From assembly GCA_020086605.1 (NCBI GenBank), contig JACBWW010000015.1, forward strand, positions 22,495,225 to 22,559,224: a stretch of DNA of 64,000 nucleotides, read 5' to 3'. The stretch is from Lanius collurio (Eukaryota; Chordata; Aves; Passeriformes; Laniidae). The stretch's first letter is position 1, and each line of letters opens with the position of its first letter. The notes under the pieces are model-generated. The model worked only from the letters and a program-made list of their open reading frames with translations, did no database searches and had not been told where the DNA came from. Position numbers and translations under genes: made by a program. Of this stretch, positions 1 to 12,340 are shown in pieces.

Positions 1-1446
1 ATTACACACAATTTCCTCAAAAGCCTTGGTGTTTGTTTTTTTTTTAAAGAGGTTCTATCAAATAAAATTAATTCTGTTTATCAAAATGAAAATGTAAAGC
101 ATTTGAGACTTCATTCATTTTACTTTTTCTATTACTCCTGCTGTGCATTTTAAAGCGGGAATACACCATGACAAGAATATTTATTATTAAATTCTATTGT
201 AACTTACCCTTTGATTAAGGCATTATATCATAACTTTAGAACAGGCAAAAATCTGAGCACTGTAATTTTAAGGCTGAATCATAAAAACCTTCCAACACTA
301 TCAAGGAACTATAAATATTATGAAGTCATTGAAAGCTTCACTGTCCTCATTTTTATTATTTGCAAAGATCTCAAAAGGTACAAAGAGGTGTCCCTAAACA
401 ATTACACAGAGGTAACTTTTTATCTCTAGAAATCACTTTTAAGGATCTTTTAATTGCAGGATACAGCTATAACCACTTTAGGGGAAACATATCTCAGCAC
501 TGCCATAAATGCAATATTGGGATAAAATGACATATCAGTTCTACTCCTGTAGTTCTTTTAGCAGATAAGAAGACTTAACTGAAAACTGCTACTTTACAAA
601 TTGATTTATGCATAGTAAACTCTGCCACATTTTGAAATATATGAGCTGAGTTGTGTGGTGGGAAACTACAGTGCATTATAAACATGATACAGCGTCCAAA
701 TTGAAACCACAGGGGTGGTTCTCTTTGTCTTCTCAAATATCACCATTTATTTCTTATGGGTCTTAAAAACACCACAACAAAGAAAGATTTACTGTACTTT
801 CAACTATGTTTTGCTAACAACACTGGAATGCAATTTCCACTGTCTGATGTGCCATTTCTCCTCTTTCTCTTTAGCAACTATTGTACCCATGTGCATTTTC
901 TTGTCCAACCCAAAAATGAGACTCCCAATTGACTCGAGCTGTTCTTCCTGGTGGGTGGCACCTGCTCTCACCAGGAGACAGCTGACTTTTGACTCTTTGC
1001 TAATGTAACACTTTCTGACTCTTGCCTATAGGTGTCCACATCCTTCTGATTAATTTGGGAGCCTCTACCAGCTTCATGGATGTTTTCACTTTTGGGCCTG
1101 TGTAAATCTACTCCCACAGCTCTGAAGGCTGAGGGACGGTAGATATTACACACACATACATATAAATAGGTATACAGAGGGTGCTCTCAGTGGAAATATA
1201 CAATCATCATTTCCCAACTTGTCTAGCTCCTCTAGACCCCACAGTCTGCATGTGGAGGACTAAAGGGATTAAATGTCTGTGTTTGGATTCTCCCTCCTTC
1301 AGTAGAAAATCTCACTGAATATTTTATGGCCACAGAGGCAAAGGGCATTGGGCTTACCAGAGTTGCTTACCCCACTGCAGGAAAATAGTGCCTAATGCTG
1401 TCAACAAATTATCATTCAGCATCATGCTCAATTTAAATAGTCTTTC

Positions 1447-1662
1447 CACAACACAAACACCAAAAAAACCCGCCCAAAAATCAAACAAACCTCTCAAACC
1501 AAACAAACCCAAAAAACCACATTAAACTCCCCCCAAAACTCCCCCAAAACCCAACAAAACTACCCCAAAAAAGACCCAACCATAAAATCCGCCCAAACCA
1601 ACCACACACAAAGATATCTCCTCCACAAAAACCCCCAAACAGGTAAACAAAAAACAAACCAA
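1447..1662. repeat. A/C-rich low-complexity block
   Basis: About 215 bp of the plus strand is almost entirely A and C, with runs such as AAACAAACC and CCCCCAAAACCC and very few G or T. The minus strand, which is the GRID2 sense strand, is correspondingly T/G-rich. There is no fixed period, so it is a low-complexity region and not a clean microsatellite. Confidence 0.85.
1529..1566 (-). other. Potential G-quadruplex motif on the GRID2 sense strand
   Basis: Plus-strand C runs at 1529-1534, 1541-1545, 1550-1552 and 1563-1566 give four G tracts of 4, 3, 5 and 6 bases on the minus strand. The intervening loops are 10, 4 and 6 nt. This meets a relaxed quadruplex pattern in both the DNA strand and the pre-mRNA. 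Whether it folds is not known. Confidence 0.45.
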
Positions 1663-1937
1663 GTTTTGTCTCTGATACACATTAATAGTCAGTGTCTAAA
1701 AAGACACATTTTTGTGTTTTCCTGCTAACACACTAACTTGGAACAAAGAGATTTTACTGCAAAAAATATATATTTCTGCCTCCTTTAAACCTGTACCAGT
1801 AAAGTTTTGATTAATATGAGCATTCCAGGCCTTTCACATATACCACAGAGGCTCATTCAACTTATCAGCCTACAGCATCACACAGCCTTCAAGGAGAAGC
1901 CTTTCACTAAACATGCAAATTAGGTGCAATTTATTGA

Positions 1938-2003
1938 AAGGCTGGACCGCATGATCTTTGAAGTCCAGCCTGGACTGTTGTACAATTCTATATTATCATG
2001 GCA
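1938..2003 (+). mobile_element. CR1 LINE 3'-end remnant (degenerate)
   Basis: The sequence GGCTGGACCGCATGATCTTT at 1940-1959, followed by GAAGTCCA and then ATTCTATATTAT, parallels the CR1 3' terminus as I recall it (GGTTGGACT-GATGATCTTTGAGGTCC, then ATTCTATGATT). Only the last 60 or so bases are recognisable. It lies about 100 bp before a second, longer CR1 fragment in the same orientation, so it may be an older insertion or a separated piece. Confidence 0.55.
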
Positions 2004-2102
2004 TGTGGCTGGAAGAACCCAACAGGCCATATAATTCTGTCAGTCTTAGCTTGCGGTTCTTGAAGAAAAAGTCAATTTATCAAATTCAAATCCTGTGAAA
2101 TG

Positions 2103-2618
2103 GCTCAGGTGGCCAATAAGGCCAATGACATCGTGGCCTGTATCAGCAATAGCGTGGCCAGCAGGACCAGAGCAGAGATCTTCCCCTCTCTACTGAGCAC
2201 TGGTAAGGCCACACCTCACATACTGGATTCAGTTTTGGCCTCTCTCTACAAGAAGGACATTGAGGTGCTGGAACATCTCCAGAGAAGGGCAACAGAGCCG
2301 GTTACGGGTCTGGAGCACAAGCAATATGACTTCGGGAGCTGGGGATGTTTAGCTTGGAGAAAAGGAGGCTCAGGGGAGACCTTATCACTCTCTCCAACTA
2401 CCTGAGAGGAGGCTGCAGTGAGAGGGAGGGTTCTTCACTGAAAGGATGGCAAAGCACTGCAACAGGCTGCCCAAGGAAGTGGTGGAGTCACCATCTCTGA
2501 AAGTGTTCAAAAGCATGTCTATGTGCTGCTTGGAGACAGGGATTAGTGGGGGGCTTGGCCTTGTACTCAATGATCTTAAAGGTCTTTTCCAACCTCAACA
2601 ATTCTGTGATTTTAAATC
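2103..2618 (+). mobile_element. CR1 LINE fragment, 5'-truncated, with internal deletion
   Basis: This is the 3' part of a chicken-repeat-1 (CR1) non-LTR retrotransposon, inserted antisense to GRID2. The left part decodes, with frameshifts, to the C-terminal end of the reverse-transcriptase ORF: motifs VASRTRAEI, KKDIEVLEHLQRRAT and GLEHK are typical. Then come the CR1 non-coding 3' tail elements: AACAGGCTGCCCAAGGAAGT and GTGGTGGAGTCACCATC, then ATGATCTTAAAGGTCTTTTC and a terminal ATTCTGTGATT-type end at about 2605-2616. At about 2420-2430 the text jumps from the end of the RT region to the TTCTTCACTGAAAGG motif, so about 120 bp of the usual element is missing. The coding part is broken and cannot make a functional protein. 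Confidence 0.93.
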
Positions 2619-4734
2619 TGTGTCGATCTACTTTCACACATTATGATTAAGATCTGGATTATAATGCATAGATATGTATCAGCCCTCCCAAGGATGTGCA
2701 GCACTGAGCCCTTAATTCTGAGAACTGAACCCTTCACCACCCACAAAAGCTAAAATTTAATGACCCATTTCATATTACCATCACTTCATGCCTCCTGTTA
2801 AAAGAAGCAGTTCAGTCTTTTACCATTCCTCTCTCCTGTCCACATGGTTTTCCAGTTATTAGGAATTTTTTGATAGGATACCCAACTAGGATACCCAAGT
2901 TGCATCCAAATTTGGGTGGAAATATGTACCTTACTGGAGATAAAGTTATTATCTCCCTCTTCACATGATAAATTAACTACAACACCCTCATTCTTTTGGA
3001 TTAATGGAGGATTAAATATACTCATTACTTCCTCCTACTCCTGGAAAACATATGTTTGTTCCAGTTCGAAGCATTTGTGAAATGAAATCATTTTCATCAG
3101 ATGATAACCTTGACTGAAAGCAAAGCACCTCTAAAGAGCAAAAGACAAGCATTAGAAACTTTAATTCTGGAAAGAATCTATAATTCATTGAGACTGTCCA
3201 CCTTAAAACAAGTAATTCCAAGTCAAGCTAAGTGTTTTATCCTATTAATTTCAAGGATGATGAACCACATTCTTGAAGCAGCACCCACTGAGTACTCTCT
3301 TAAAGGTGAAGAGAAGTCCCTAATGGGATTTCCAAAATCACATAGAAGCATTACTTCCTGAGAGGTCAATGAAGCATTAAGTCCATTCTTAAATAATACA
3401 CAGTTCCTTCTGACATTATTCAAAATGTCAGTTTTGAGTCACTTCAAAGTTTCCAAGCACTTCAGATCTCTAAAGTGAGTTACAAAGCTAATTTGCTCAG
3501 CGGAAGCATTTGAGGATAAAAAGTCACAACTTGCCAGTTGTGCAGATCCATGTTCACTGGGAGGCTTTCACAGCTACTCAAGCAGAAAACAAATCCATAT
3601 AACCATAGTAAAGGTATTTCAAAAGTGGCCCAGCCAATCATACTGAAAACTGTGAAGGGTCCTGCCAGTATCAAGTTCGGAAAAACAAAAGTAATCTAAT
3701 TCCTTGGCGTGGCTGACCTGAGCCAACTGAGAGCAGTTCAAGAGGAAGAGAGCAATCCAGAAGTGAAGGAAAAATATTGAATGGACACAAATCAAGTTTT
3801 ACATGCTACATAAACCTGACCAACATGCAAATCCAAATTTTCTTTTCCAATGTAGATATTAAAAACTCACAATGCTAATTCTGATATTCAAAAATTTTCA
3901 GGACAAAAAAAAAATCTCTTCTATAAAAATGACTGAAGTTTTGTGTCATTCTTTGCTCTCATGGCCATTTTGAAGCACAGAATAATCACACAGGAGCCTC
4001 TGTGGTTAGGCATTTGCCTAGCAGCATCAACAGAAAACAGGAGTTGCTGCTCCTAGGGTTTTTTTTTAATTATTATTAATTTTTGACTGATCTTTCTCAA
4101 GTTTCCATTGTCATAACAAGATATGAAAGGAAATTAAAAACACAGTTTGAAAGCGGAAAATATTTCTCCTGTTCTTTGCTGTCAAGACAACTATATTTTC
4201 TTCAGGAGACGGGTAAAATGCACCTCTTTTCCAGATGAACAAAAATGAATAAAATGCATGAAACTATATAATTTAAAGTGCATAAAAAAAGATTTGTCTC
4301 TCTCTGATGAAAGCAATCAGTCAAAATAGGCAGTCCCCAATGCACTGAAAATATTTTTCAGTAAGAACATTCTTATCAGTTTTGACAGGACTGGATATAC
4401 TGAGCAAAAGAGACACGAGCTCATCCGTGCCAAAACTGTGAAGAGAAATACTACAGAGCACCAAGGTCCCAAGGGAAATTTCTGTTTGACATCAATACTT
4501 CTCCCCACGGTTCCACAGCATTCTCCCCTTCTGCCACCTGCATTTTCCCTTTCTCCCCATGCTGTTCCCAATGCAGGAGCATGCCTCTTTTCACTCTACA
4601 GGGGTGCAGTTACTCAGAGGCTTAAAAGACTTTTTTTTTTTTTCCCAAATCAACTCTAGCCCTGTAAGTCAGGGTTAAAAGCCATTGAACCTGTGTGCTG
4701 GAATCTGGATAAACCTGTATCTTAATTATTTGAG

Positions 4735-4790
4735 TGGAATTTTCACAAAGCACTTAATCTTATGGAATTTTCACAAAGCACTTAATCTCA
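4735..4790. repeat. Tandem duplication of a 28-bp unit
   Basis: Two adjacent copies of TGGAATTTTCACAAAGCACT plus eight more bases lie at 4735-4762 and 4763-4790. They differ at only one position (TA versus CA at the end). The near identity suggests a recent slippage or duplication event in intronic sequence. Confidence 0.95.
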
Positions 4791-7700
4791 TTGTTCTAGA
4801 CTGGGGAATCCAGACACTCACTTGTGTTACAGCCTAAAATACACTAAACACACTGGAGCTCAGCAGACATGGCTGATTGTTCTGCTAAGAAGAAATAGGT
4901 GGGATAATACCTCTCTATTGCACTGTGCTTGCCTTGGCTTTGTGGGTATTTGGAGTTTGACTTCTGGGTCATTTTGCTCATACACCTGATCCTGGTTCTC
5001 ATGTGTTTCCTGGTGGATGTTTTGCTCCACAGGTGAATAATTCATGTGGAGTGGGTTGAGTAGTAGCAACTCTGCTCTGCATTTATCAGAAGGATGACTT
5101 GAACCTTCATCCTCTGTGTTCCTGGGCAGCATCCACCAAGCCACCAAATCCATCTCTGGCTTCTTTACGTTGCACTTATTACAAGCAATGAAAGACTCAC
5201 TCATCCAAAACCCCCAGTGTCAGGGCAGGCCGCTGGGCAATCCAGCACCAAAAATTAGATTTCACTCCCCCCATCTGAATCAGAGAGTCCAAAAGCTGAT
5301 AAATTCTCCAAATGGCACACTGCTGATTGAGTCAGTCTGTCTCTTTCTGCATCCTCAGACTTTAAAAGAAAATGTTCCATTCAAAAGCAGAGAGGGAATT
5401 TTTAAAAAAAGACTTTTAAATTTTTTAAAATTCAAGAATACAATTATGGATGGATACTTTTATTTCATTTTCTGTTATGCTCAAATATGCATTTAGTTTG
5501 ACCTTTAAGCTAAACAGAAGTAGACTTCCAAGTAAAACACAGTTCTCTATTAACACTTGTTTCATTGTGAGAGCATGCAAATCCCAAACACTTTGCAGCC
5601 AAATTAAATTTCACTGAGATTTGACAAAAGATTTGCAGAAGCTACCAGAAAGTAAAGAATCAGTCACTGTGTCTTAATCTATTTATTGCATACCACTAAA
5701 TGAAGGAAGAAAATGCTACTCTTCAGCAGGCTTACAGCAAAATTTAAGTACTGTGCTGAATTGGAACAGCAGGTCTTGGTTCATCAAGGTATTTAATTGC
5801 CTCTTTAGTATTAAATAGTTTACTTTATTTCTAGCACGTTGATTAAGTATTTAAAGTTGCTTTAGAAAGCGTATCCTGGTAGAACTGTGCCAGGTCCACC
5901 TCCTCTATCAGCACTAGAGGCAAAGCAGTCAGACACAGCAACATTTATTTCAACTGTCTAGAAAATACACCATCTATAAGGTCCTGAATTGCAAGGGTAT
6001 CTTTCAGTCACATCATAAATTGCATGTCAACCTTTACAAACATCTGCACAGGTAACAGCTTAAAGTACGAGGTGCTAATACATACACATTTTTGAAGTCA
6101 CATTACACAGTTCTACCTTGACTGCACTCACAAAGAGAACAGGTGAACCCAGCATTTACCTCAAGTAGCTAACCAAGAAGCTAACCAAGAAAGAAATAAC
6201 TTTACGTGCTCTTGTTTATTAAATAGGCTTAGTTAATAAGTGTCAGCAGAGCTGTATAACTTATCTTTTTACTTAATAGAACAAAAAGGAATAAGATATA
6301 AAGGACGTGGAAAAGAAGGTTTAACTTTGTAAGAATAGACACCAACTTCCTGAAGATCAAGATATATGCTTGGAACATGTGTTGCTCCATGATGCAAGTG
6401 TAAGGAAAAAATATCGTGTATTATAAAGAAATGCCACTACTGTGACCAGCAAGTGTTTTCCGATGAAGAGGCAGTAACATTTATTTTACGAGAATGAAAA
6501 AATGCAAATCAGCTTTCCCATCTCTGAACAAATAGCACAACTATGGAACGTTGCACTTAACCCTAAGTAGTCTGTGAAATAAAAACCTGCATGCAGGAAG
6601 GTCCTGCTACTTGCACTGGCAGAAGTTAAGAGGGACAATGTCTCTGTTAGTGAGGTTTCAATCCCTTTCACACAAAATGCTTGGCACCACAGATCTCCCT
6701 TGGAATAAAATAGACAACATTTCCTCCTTAAGACAATCAAATCAAAATTATTCAGGACTAAACCCTACAATCCTAATGGACAAATGCAGATGGCTCAAAG
6801 TATCCTGGGTTACACTGGGGCCCCACCAAGGCTACCTGTTTTTCTGTATGCTCACAGCTCTATCCTTCCTCCAAGGCACCTCTAGCTATCCCAAGTGCAA
6901 AGGAAACCTTGACATGAATGTCTTGGTGCAGGCAGAAATTGATGCAAGAGCCAGGTATATCATCTTGCTCCCTCATTGGGAGGAAATAACCTAAAATCTC
7001 TTCAGAGGAGAAAAGAAACATACAGGAGGTGGGTGTACGCTAATATGGAAGTGGAGGCAAAGCAAAACACACCATGCTCTTCAAATGCCCACATGTGGTA
7101 AGAAAACCAGCGTGGGAACAGAAAGAAAGTTCTCTAATCTTCAAAAGACGTAGAACAGAGCCTTTGAAGATGAGCCCGTTCTGAATTACAAGGAGCACTG
7201 CAAGAAACATGAAAACCACTCTATTTCTGCGGTGCTGTTTTCTACACCACTAAGATGTAAGACAGGACTCGGAGCTATCAACTCCCTTTTGTTCGTTTGT
7301 TTGTTGGGTGGTTATTCACAGGAATGGCAGCTTTTATTTCAGCAGTATAGATAAAAGTATTGCACTGAAATTTAAATGTCAAAGAATACATACGCAAATG
7401 TCAAATACCAACAGACAAATGCCAACAGAGAAATGTCAGAAATACACCCATGTCTCCCACAGAATATAACTACATCTGCACAAATGCAAGCCACAGTAGG
7501 ATGTGTAAAAGCTGGAGTTTTTCTTCAGCTCCTTTGGGGTTGTAATACCACTGGTGTCAATAAAATCAGTGTCTGGCAGCAATCTGAGTGTACTCTTCCA
7601 AGTACCCAACTGGCAAAAAATACAGCCTAAGTGATGCGTGATCTGCAAGGTCATGGATAACATTTACAGTCACAAGGGTACAAAATTGCTGTTTCAGGCA

Positions 7701-10700
7701 AATCCCACTCTGGGATTCGCTAATTTGTCACTAGATGACAAAGCCCTACCTTTCACATGGACTCTCCCACTGCTTTGCAGCTATGACAGGAGCCCATGAA
7801 AGCTGAAGGCAGGGACATGAAAGCAGTTTCTCCTAGATGCATGGTTTAATTTGTCCAAATAAAAAAAAAAGCATAAACATGAATTCTTAGTGTATCCTAA
7901 ACTATTTTCTTTTTTGAGTCCCTGGGGATAATCACCTATGAATATAAGTGAACTTTGCAGAAGTATAAATGACTCCAGAACCCAAGGAGAACAGATTTCA
8001 AGCAGAATTTGGACTCTTGAAAAATTCAAGTGTGTTTTAAAATCTTACTTGCTTTATTAAAATCAATTGACTGTTCCTCAGGAAAACAAAATAGCAATTC
8101 TTTACACAATTGACTTGATGGGAATCTCTGGTCCCAATGACTTCAACGGGCCTTTCATAATGATTTTACCCTTCATTATCTCCTATAAAAGTACTTGAAA
8201 ATATGTTGATTAGGGAAGATGCATTAGCTTAGAAATTTCAGTCTCCTAATTGCAGCTGCTTCTACTAGAGCTGAGAAATAAAAATGCTTAGGTAGTTCTG
8301 CAGTCAGATCACTAAATACATGAAAATCTGAAGTGTACTTTAATTAGTGTAGTTAACAAAAATATATCTGACTCCTGTAATTGCTGTGATTTGCTTTCCA
8401 CACCAGAAGTTCTGTAAAGTACCTGTAAAGTAAATCCTAATCAAAGATAAACGATGTGAATTTTTGTCAAATAATAAACCCCCCTAAAAATTTTCTTCTC
8501 TGCCTCTAAAGTGATTGTTTTAAGAAACCTACCTTGTATTTTTAATCTGTTTGACATTGACTAGAAACTTCTGAGAACAATTATCATATTCTCACAATAT
8601 ATAGAGAACTTTCTTTCTAAAGAAAATTTCCTTCTGTACATCAGGACTCTTTCCAAAGCCTTCTCTGGAATACTGAGTGCTGCTTAGGAAAAAAAAAATT
8701 CAAAAAGTTTTAATCTGTTCTGCTCTGAACCCCTTCTTTTTAACTAGCTACAGAGCAGCACGAAACTCTACAGAGAGGCATTTACTGACTATCTTTCTCA
8801 ACAGGAAAATTATAATATCAATATTTAATTTTAAACGCTCATCTCGGCAAACATAAAATAACCCCACATACTTTCAGTATCTTAATTTTAAACTTTGCTT
8901 TTCTCCTCAACAGAGTTGTATGATGCTGATTTTCATAATCTAATTATATTATGAGCAAAGATCTATTCTCTTTGACCAACTGCAAATCCTTTTCCCTCCA
9001 AAGAGAGTGAATATGTTCTTGAGCTATCCTAAAGACTAAACAAGGATGGTTCAGAAAGCCTGTTTGTATTATCCCACTGTTTTACACAAGTTAGGTGTGC
9101 CCACAGTCATTAACATCTGTTTTAAAATTAAGCTCTACCAACTCTACTGCTGTTAAACTAGCAGTACAATTCTAAATTACACCATCAAACACAAGTTAGA
9201 ATAGCTAGGAAGTCTTTTTGTACTTCTGTATTTCCAAGATACCTCTGTTAGTCTCTCTTTCTCTTCTATATTTTTGGGAAAAAAAGAACAGAATTTAATG
9301 CTACACTCAGGCATTCACCCAGACAGGCCTGAAGTCAAAAAATCTCCAAAGTCAACAAAATAAATTAAATGAAGAGACACAGATTTGTCTTAGGAAGGTA
9401 GCTCTAAAGAATAAATAGCTCCCCAGTGCATAGCATGGAAAATAAGTCAAAATATGTTGAAACGGACAGAACTTAAAGGTAAGGGAATAAGGACTTATCC
9501 AACATTCTGGTCTCCCAAAGACTCTGTGAAGTTCCTCCAAATATCAACCAGATCCAGTTCTGTCAAGTTTCTGACACATCTGTCAGGACCTCTGCTCAAG
9601 GTGACATAACTATAAGCACATGTGTACATTAGGGTATTGACAAGAGATGAAACAGCAGGAACAGAATAACAATTCTAGTGAATACTGGAGGAGATAGTTC
9701 AGTGTTTAGACACTTTAGACTTCTTATTTATCTCTTCCTTCTTTCAGAGAACTTATCTGTTGCTCCAGAAGGTATGCAGACAAATGAGGCACTTCATCAT
9801 CTAGTGACACACACATGGAACCAGTTTACATATATTAAGAAACCTCTATCATTTCCTTTCAGACCTCATGTTCCTCCTGTATAAAACCCAGTATGATGTG
9901 ATAAACTAAATGAAGAGATCCTAGTGTTTTTCAGGAAGTGTATTTTTAGAGTACAGCTGCTCCTGGAAAAGCTTATTAGTCTTTTATTTACCTGTGAAGT
10001 CCCATATGATTTTTGCCGTACTGGATAAGCAGTTGTTCAAAGCTAAGGATATTCATTGCAAATAGAGACCAGTTTCCACCATTTCTTACACAGGACTTAA
10101 ATTTAGTTTTAGATTGGCAAAACTCAAATACCAAGAAGGAGTAATTTTGCTGGAATACATGCCATTCCCTGTAACATCCAAGTCCAAACATTTGGACTGT
10201 GTCTGGGAGATGAATACATAACAATAACTTATTCTGTAAAAGTTAACTCCTATTAAAACACCATGCTTTTATTTCATGAAGAGACTACAGAAATTTTTTC
10301 TATACTACAAGAGAGTTTCTCTTTCCATAGCTATGAATTTGAATCACCTAGCAGGTGGAGCATTCCACTTTGACCAAGTGTCAGTGACCAACCTTGGTGC
10401 TTTAAACGTAATTCGATGTAAAATTTTCTATTTTGGACAGAGGGTGCAGGGGTTACAAAAGAACAGATTTCACTGGTCTTTTGGGACAATTGATCAGCAA
10501 CTTAACACATTCTGTATTACAAACAATACCTTGATCAACACAACCTGCTCCAAGACCTATTTGAAATAATAAAATAGATGAGTATCTCAAAGTTCAAGGC
10601 TTTTCTCCCATCTCTCACTCCTTTAACAATACAGAACAGCACGTTATCTGCCATCAAATGCTTTTCTAATAACACAGAACACAAGAAAAGTTTTGAAAAG

Positions 10701-10742
10701 ATCAGTAAAAGGAATCTCATGTTTGTATATATGTAGCCTCAC

Positions 10743-10862
10743 CTTGCGAATGCCTCTGCCAAGATCTTCACCGTAGTTTGTCCCCAAAATTTCAAAATGC
10801 ACATTGGGATTCCCCCCATTTTCTGCAAATTCCAGTTCTCCTGTCAAGCCATTCACTCCACC
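10743..10862 (-). CDS. GRID2: GRID2 coding exon, residues about 376-415 (end of amino-terminal domain)
   Basis: This 120-bp exon encodes 40 residues, beginning [12 protein letters not shown] and ending [10 protein letters not shown]. Reading right to left, it is preceded by a pyrimidine-rich tract and TATCAATAG (AG at 10863-10864), and followed by the good donor AAG|GTGAGG (GT at 10741-10742). Both borders are phase 0. The [15 protein letters not shown] stretch identifies glutamate receptor delta-2 and separates it from delta-1, which as I recall reads NPYVQFEILGTTYSE here. It forms the last part of the bilobed LIVBP-like amino-terminal domain, just before the linker to the ligand-binding domain. 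GluD2 sits in the postsynaptic membrane of Purkinje cells and binds presynaptic neurexin through cerebellin. Compared with the mammalian protein from memory there appear to be four conservative changes (S to N, G to A, E to D, V to I). Residue numbers are inferred by counting and fit known cysteine positions. Confidence 0.96.
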
Positions 10863-12257
10863 CTATTGATAAAAACCAAAGGAAAACAGAATGAAAACTC
10901 GTAAGTGGGTAACTGTAATAACCTTTTGTTTCTCAAAGGGATTTATGCACTAACTATGCAGAATTCATAGGTAACTACCAGAACTAGTTTTCCAAAGACC
11001 ACATTTCCCTAAAAATTCTGATGCTTAAATTATTCTTGCATCATAATTAAGTTCTTCACAGAAGAATTAAACTCCACAATGCTACACAGATGCAATGCAA
11101 GCAGGAGTCTTACTCTTAGCGTGTTTGCACTCCAATTTTTGTTCTTTGACCCATCAACATGTATATATGTATTGACACTAACCCCAACAAATTTAAAAAA
11201 AAGAAAAAAACAAATCATTTTGCAACTAAGTGTAGTGGAAGCAAAGCTAAACACAACTATATAAAAGAAATTGCACAAAAATTAGTTATGTTTGCTCATC
11301 TTTGCTCTCTCTCTCCTCAAATGTTGCTCTCCCATGAAAGATTTCCACATGAGGGCAGGCTGAGTTTTAGATGATGTTATATGCTTTTTGAGCTCAACAT
11401 ATGTGATTTGCATCAGTGAAGAAGGTCTTTGTTCAAGGTCTAGCTGAATGCAGTGATTTTTCTTTTTCCTCCCAATTATCCTTTACTAAGAATACATGAC
11501 ATGGCAACAGTGAAGCATCTCCTCAAGTGCGCTTTAACATTTTTAGAGTTTTGCTTGAATGGGTTAAAATACTACAAATGAAACAGTGAATGATCCATAC
11601 AAAGAATTAGAGTTCAAAGGGCTATACACATCACAGCCATACTCAAAATATATTCCAGAGTTAATTCAACATGACACATATTTCATCTTTGTATAAGAAC
11701 TATGAAAATTTGAACTATAAAATCAACAGAACCATGTAAAATACCAATAATGAAAACCTTTACCCTTCAAAAATTTATTCAGTTTACAGATTCAGGGAAA
11801 ATTCAATGTTTAGCCCTCTCACTCAGAAAAAAAAAAAAAAAAAGTAAAAACTATTTTTTTTTAATATAAAAGAAAAAAGATCTGCCTCTGGTGTCAAATC
11901 CTATGAAATGCATAGTTTTTCCCCAAAACATAAGGCAAGAACTTTGCAGTTGTGATTGCTGTTTCACTTAGGAGCTTTTTTATTTAAACTGGAAAACTTG
12001 CAATATAAACTACCAAGCTACATACATGAGTCTTGCTGAATCATGGTATTAAAAGCTCTATTCTTACATCTTCAATTTAGACAAAATTCAGGAAGGACTA
12101 CAAAAATTTCATCTCCATTGCAAATTGCTGTGAACTAACAGAATGTTCTCCTACTTTTATAAAACATTACTGTAATTGTTACAAAAGTAATGAAATTGAT
12201 CACTGAGATAATACTTTTAGAATTTACTAGACAACTGGAAACTAGTACTATCAGGGA

Positions 12258-12340
12258 ATAATACATAAATAATTATATATTAAAATAATAATACAAACCT
12301 TATTATAATAATAATACAAATATTATAATAATACAAATAC
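12258..12340. repeat. AT-rich ATAATA/TATTATAATAATACAAA repeat
   Basis: This is about 80 bp of imperfect tandem repetition. TATTATAATAATAATACAAA at 12301-12320 is followed by a shorter copy, TATTATAATAATACAAAT, after less regular ATAATAATACAAACC sequence. It is a simple AT microsatellite that probably varies in length. Confidence 0.85.

Larger units (their letters stand above)
1..10742 (-). other. GRID2: GRID2 intron downstream of the exon for residues 376-415 (partial)
   Basis: This is non-coding sequence on the transcribed minus strand after the donor GT at 10741-10742. The next coding segment expected in GRID2 begins with residues LGCWNP, at the end of the amino-terminal domain. I looked for it on the minus strand and did not find it, so this intron is probably longer than 10.7 kb. 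It contains an A/C-rich low-complexity block, two CR1 pieces and a 28-bp tandem duplication, listed separately. Open frames here, the longest 127 codons at 6611-6994 on plus, have no recognisable protein and no exon-like borders. Confidence 0.8.
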
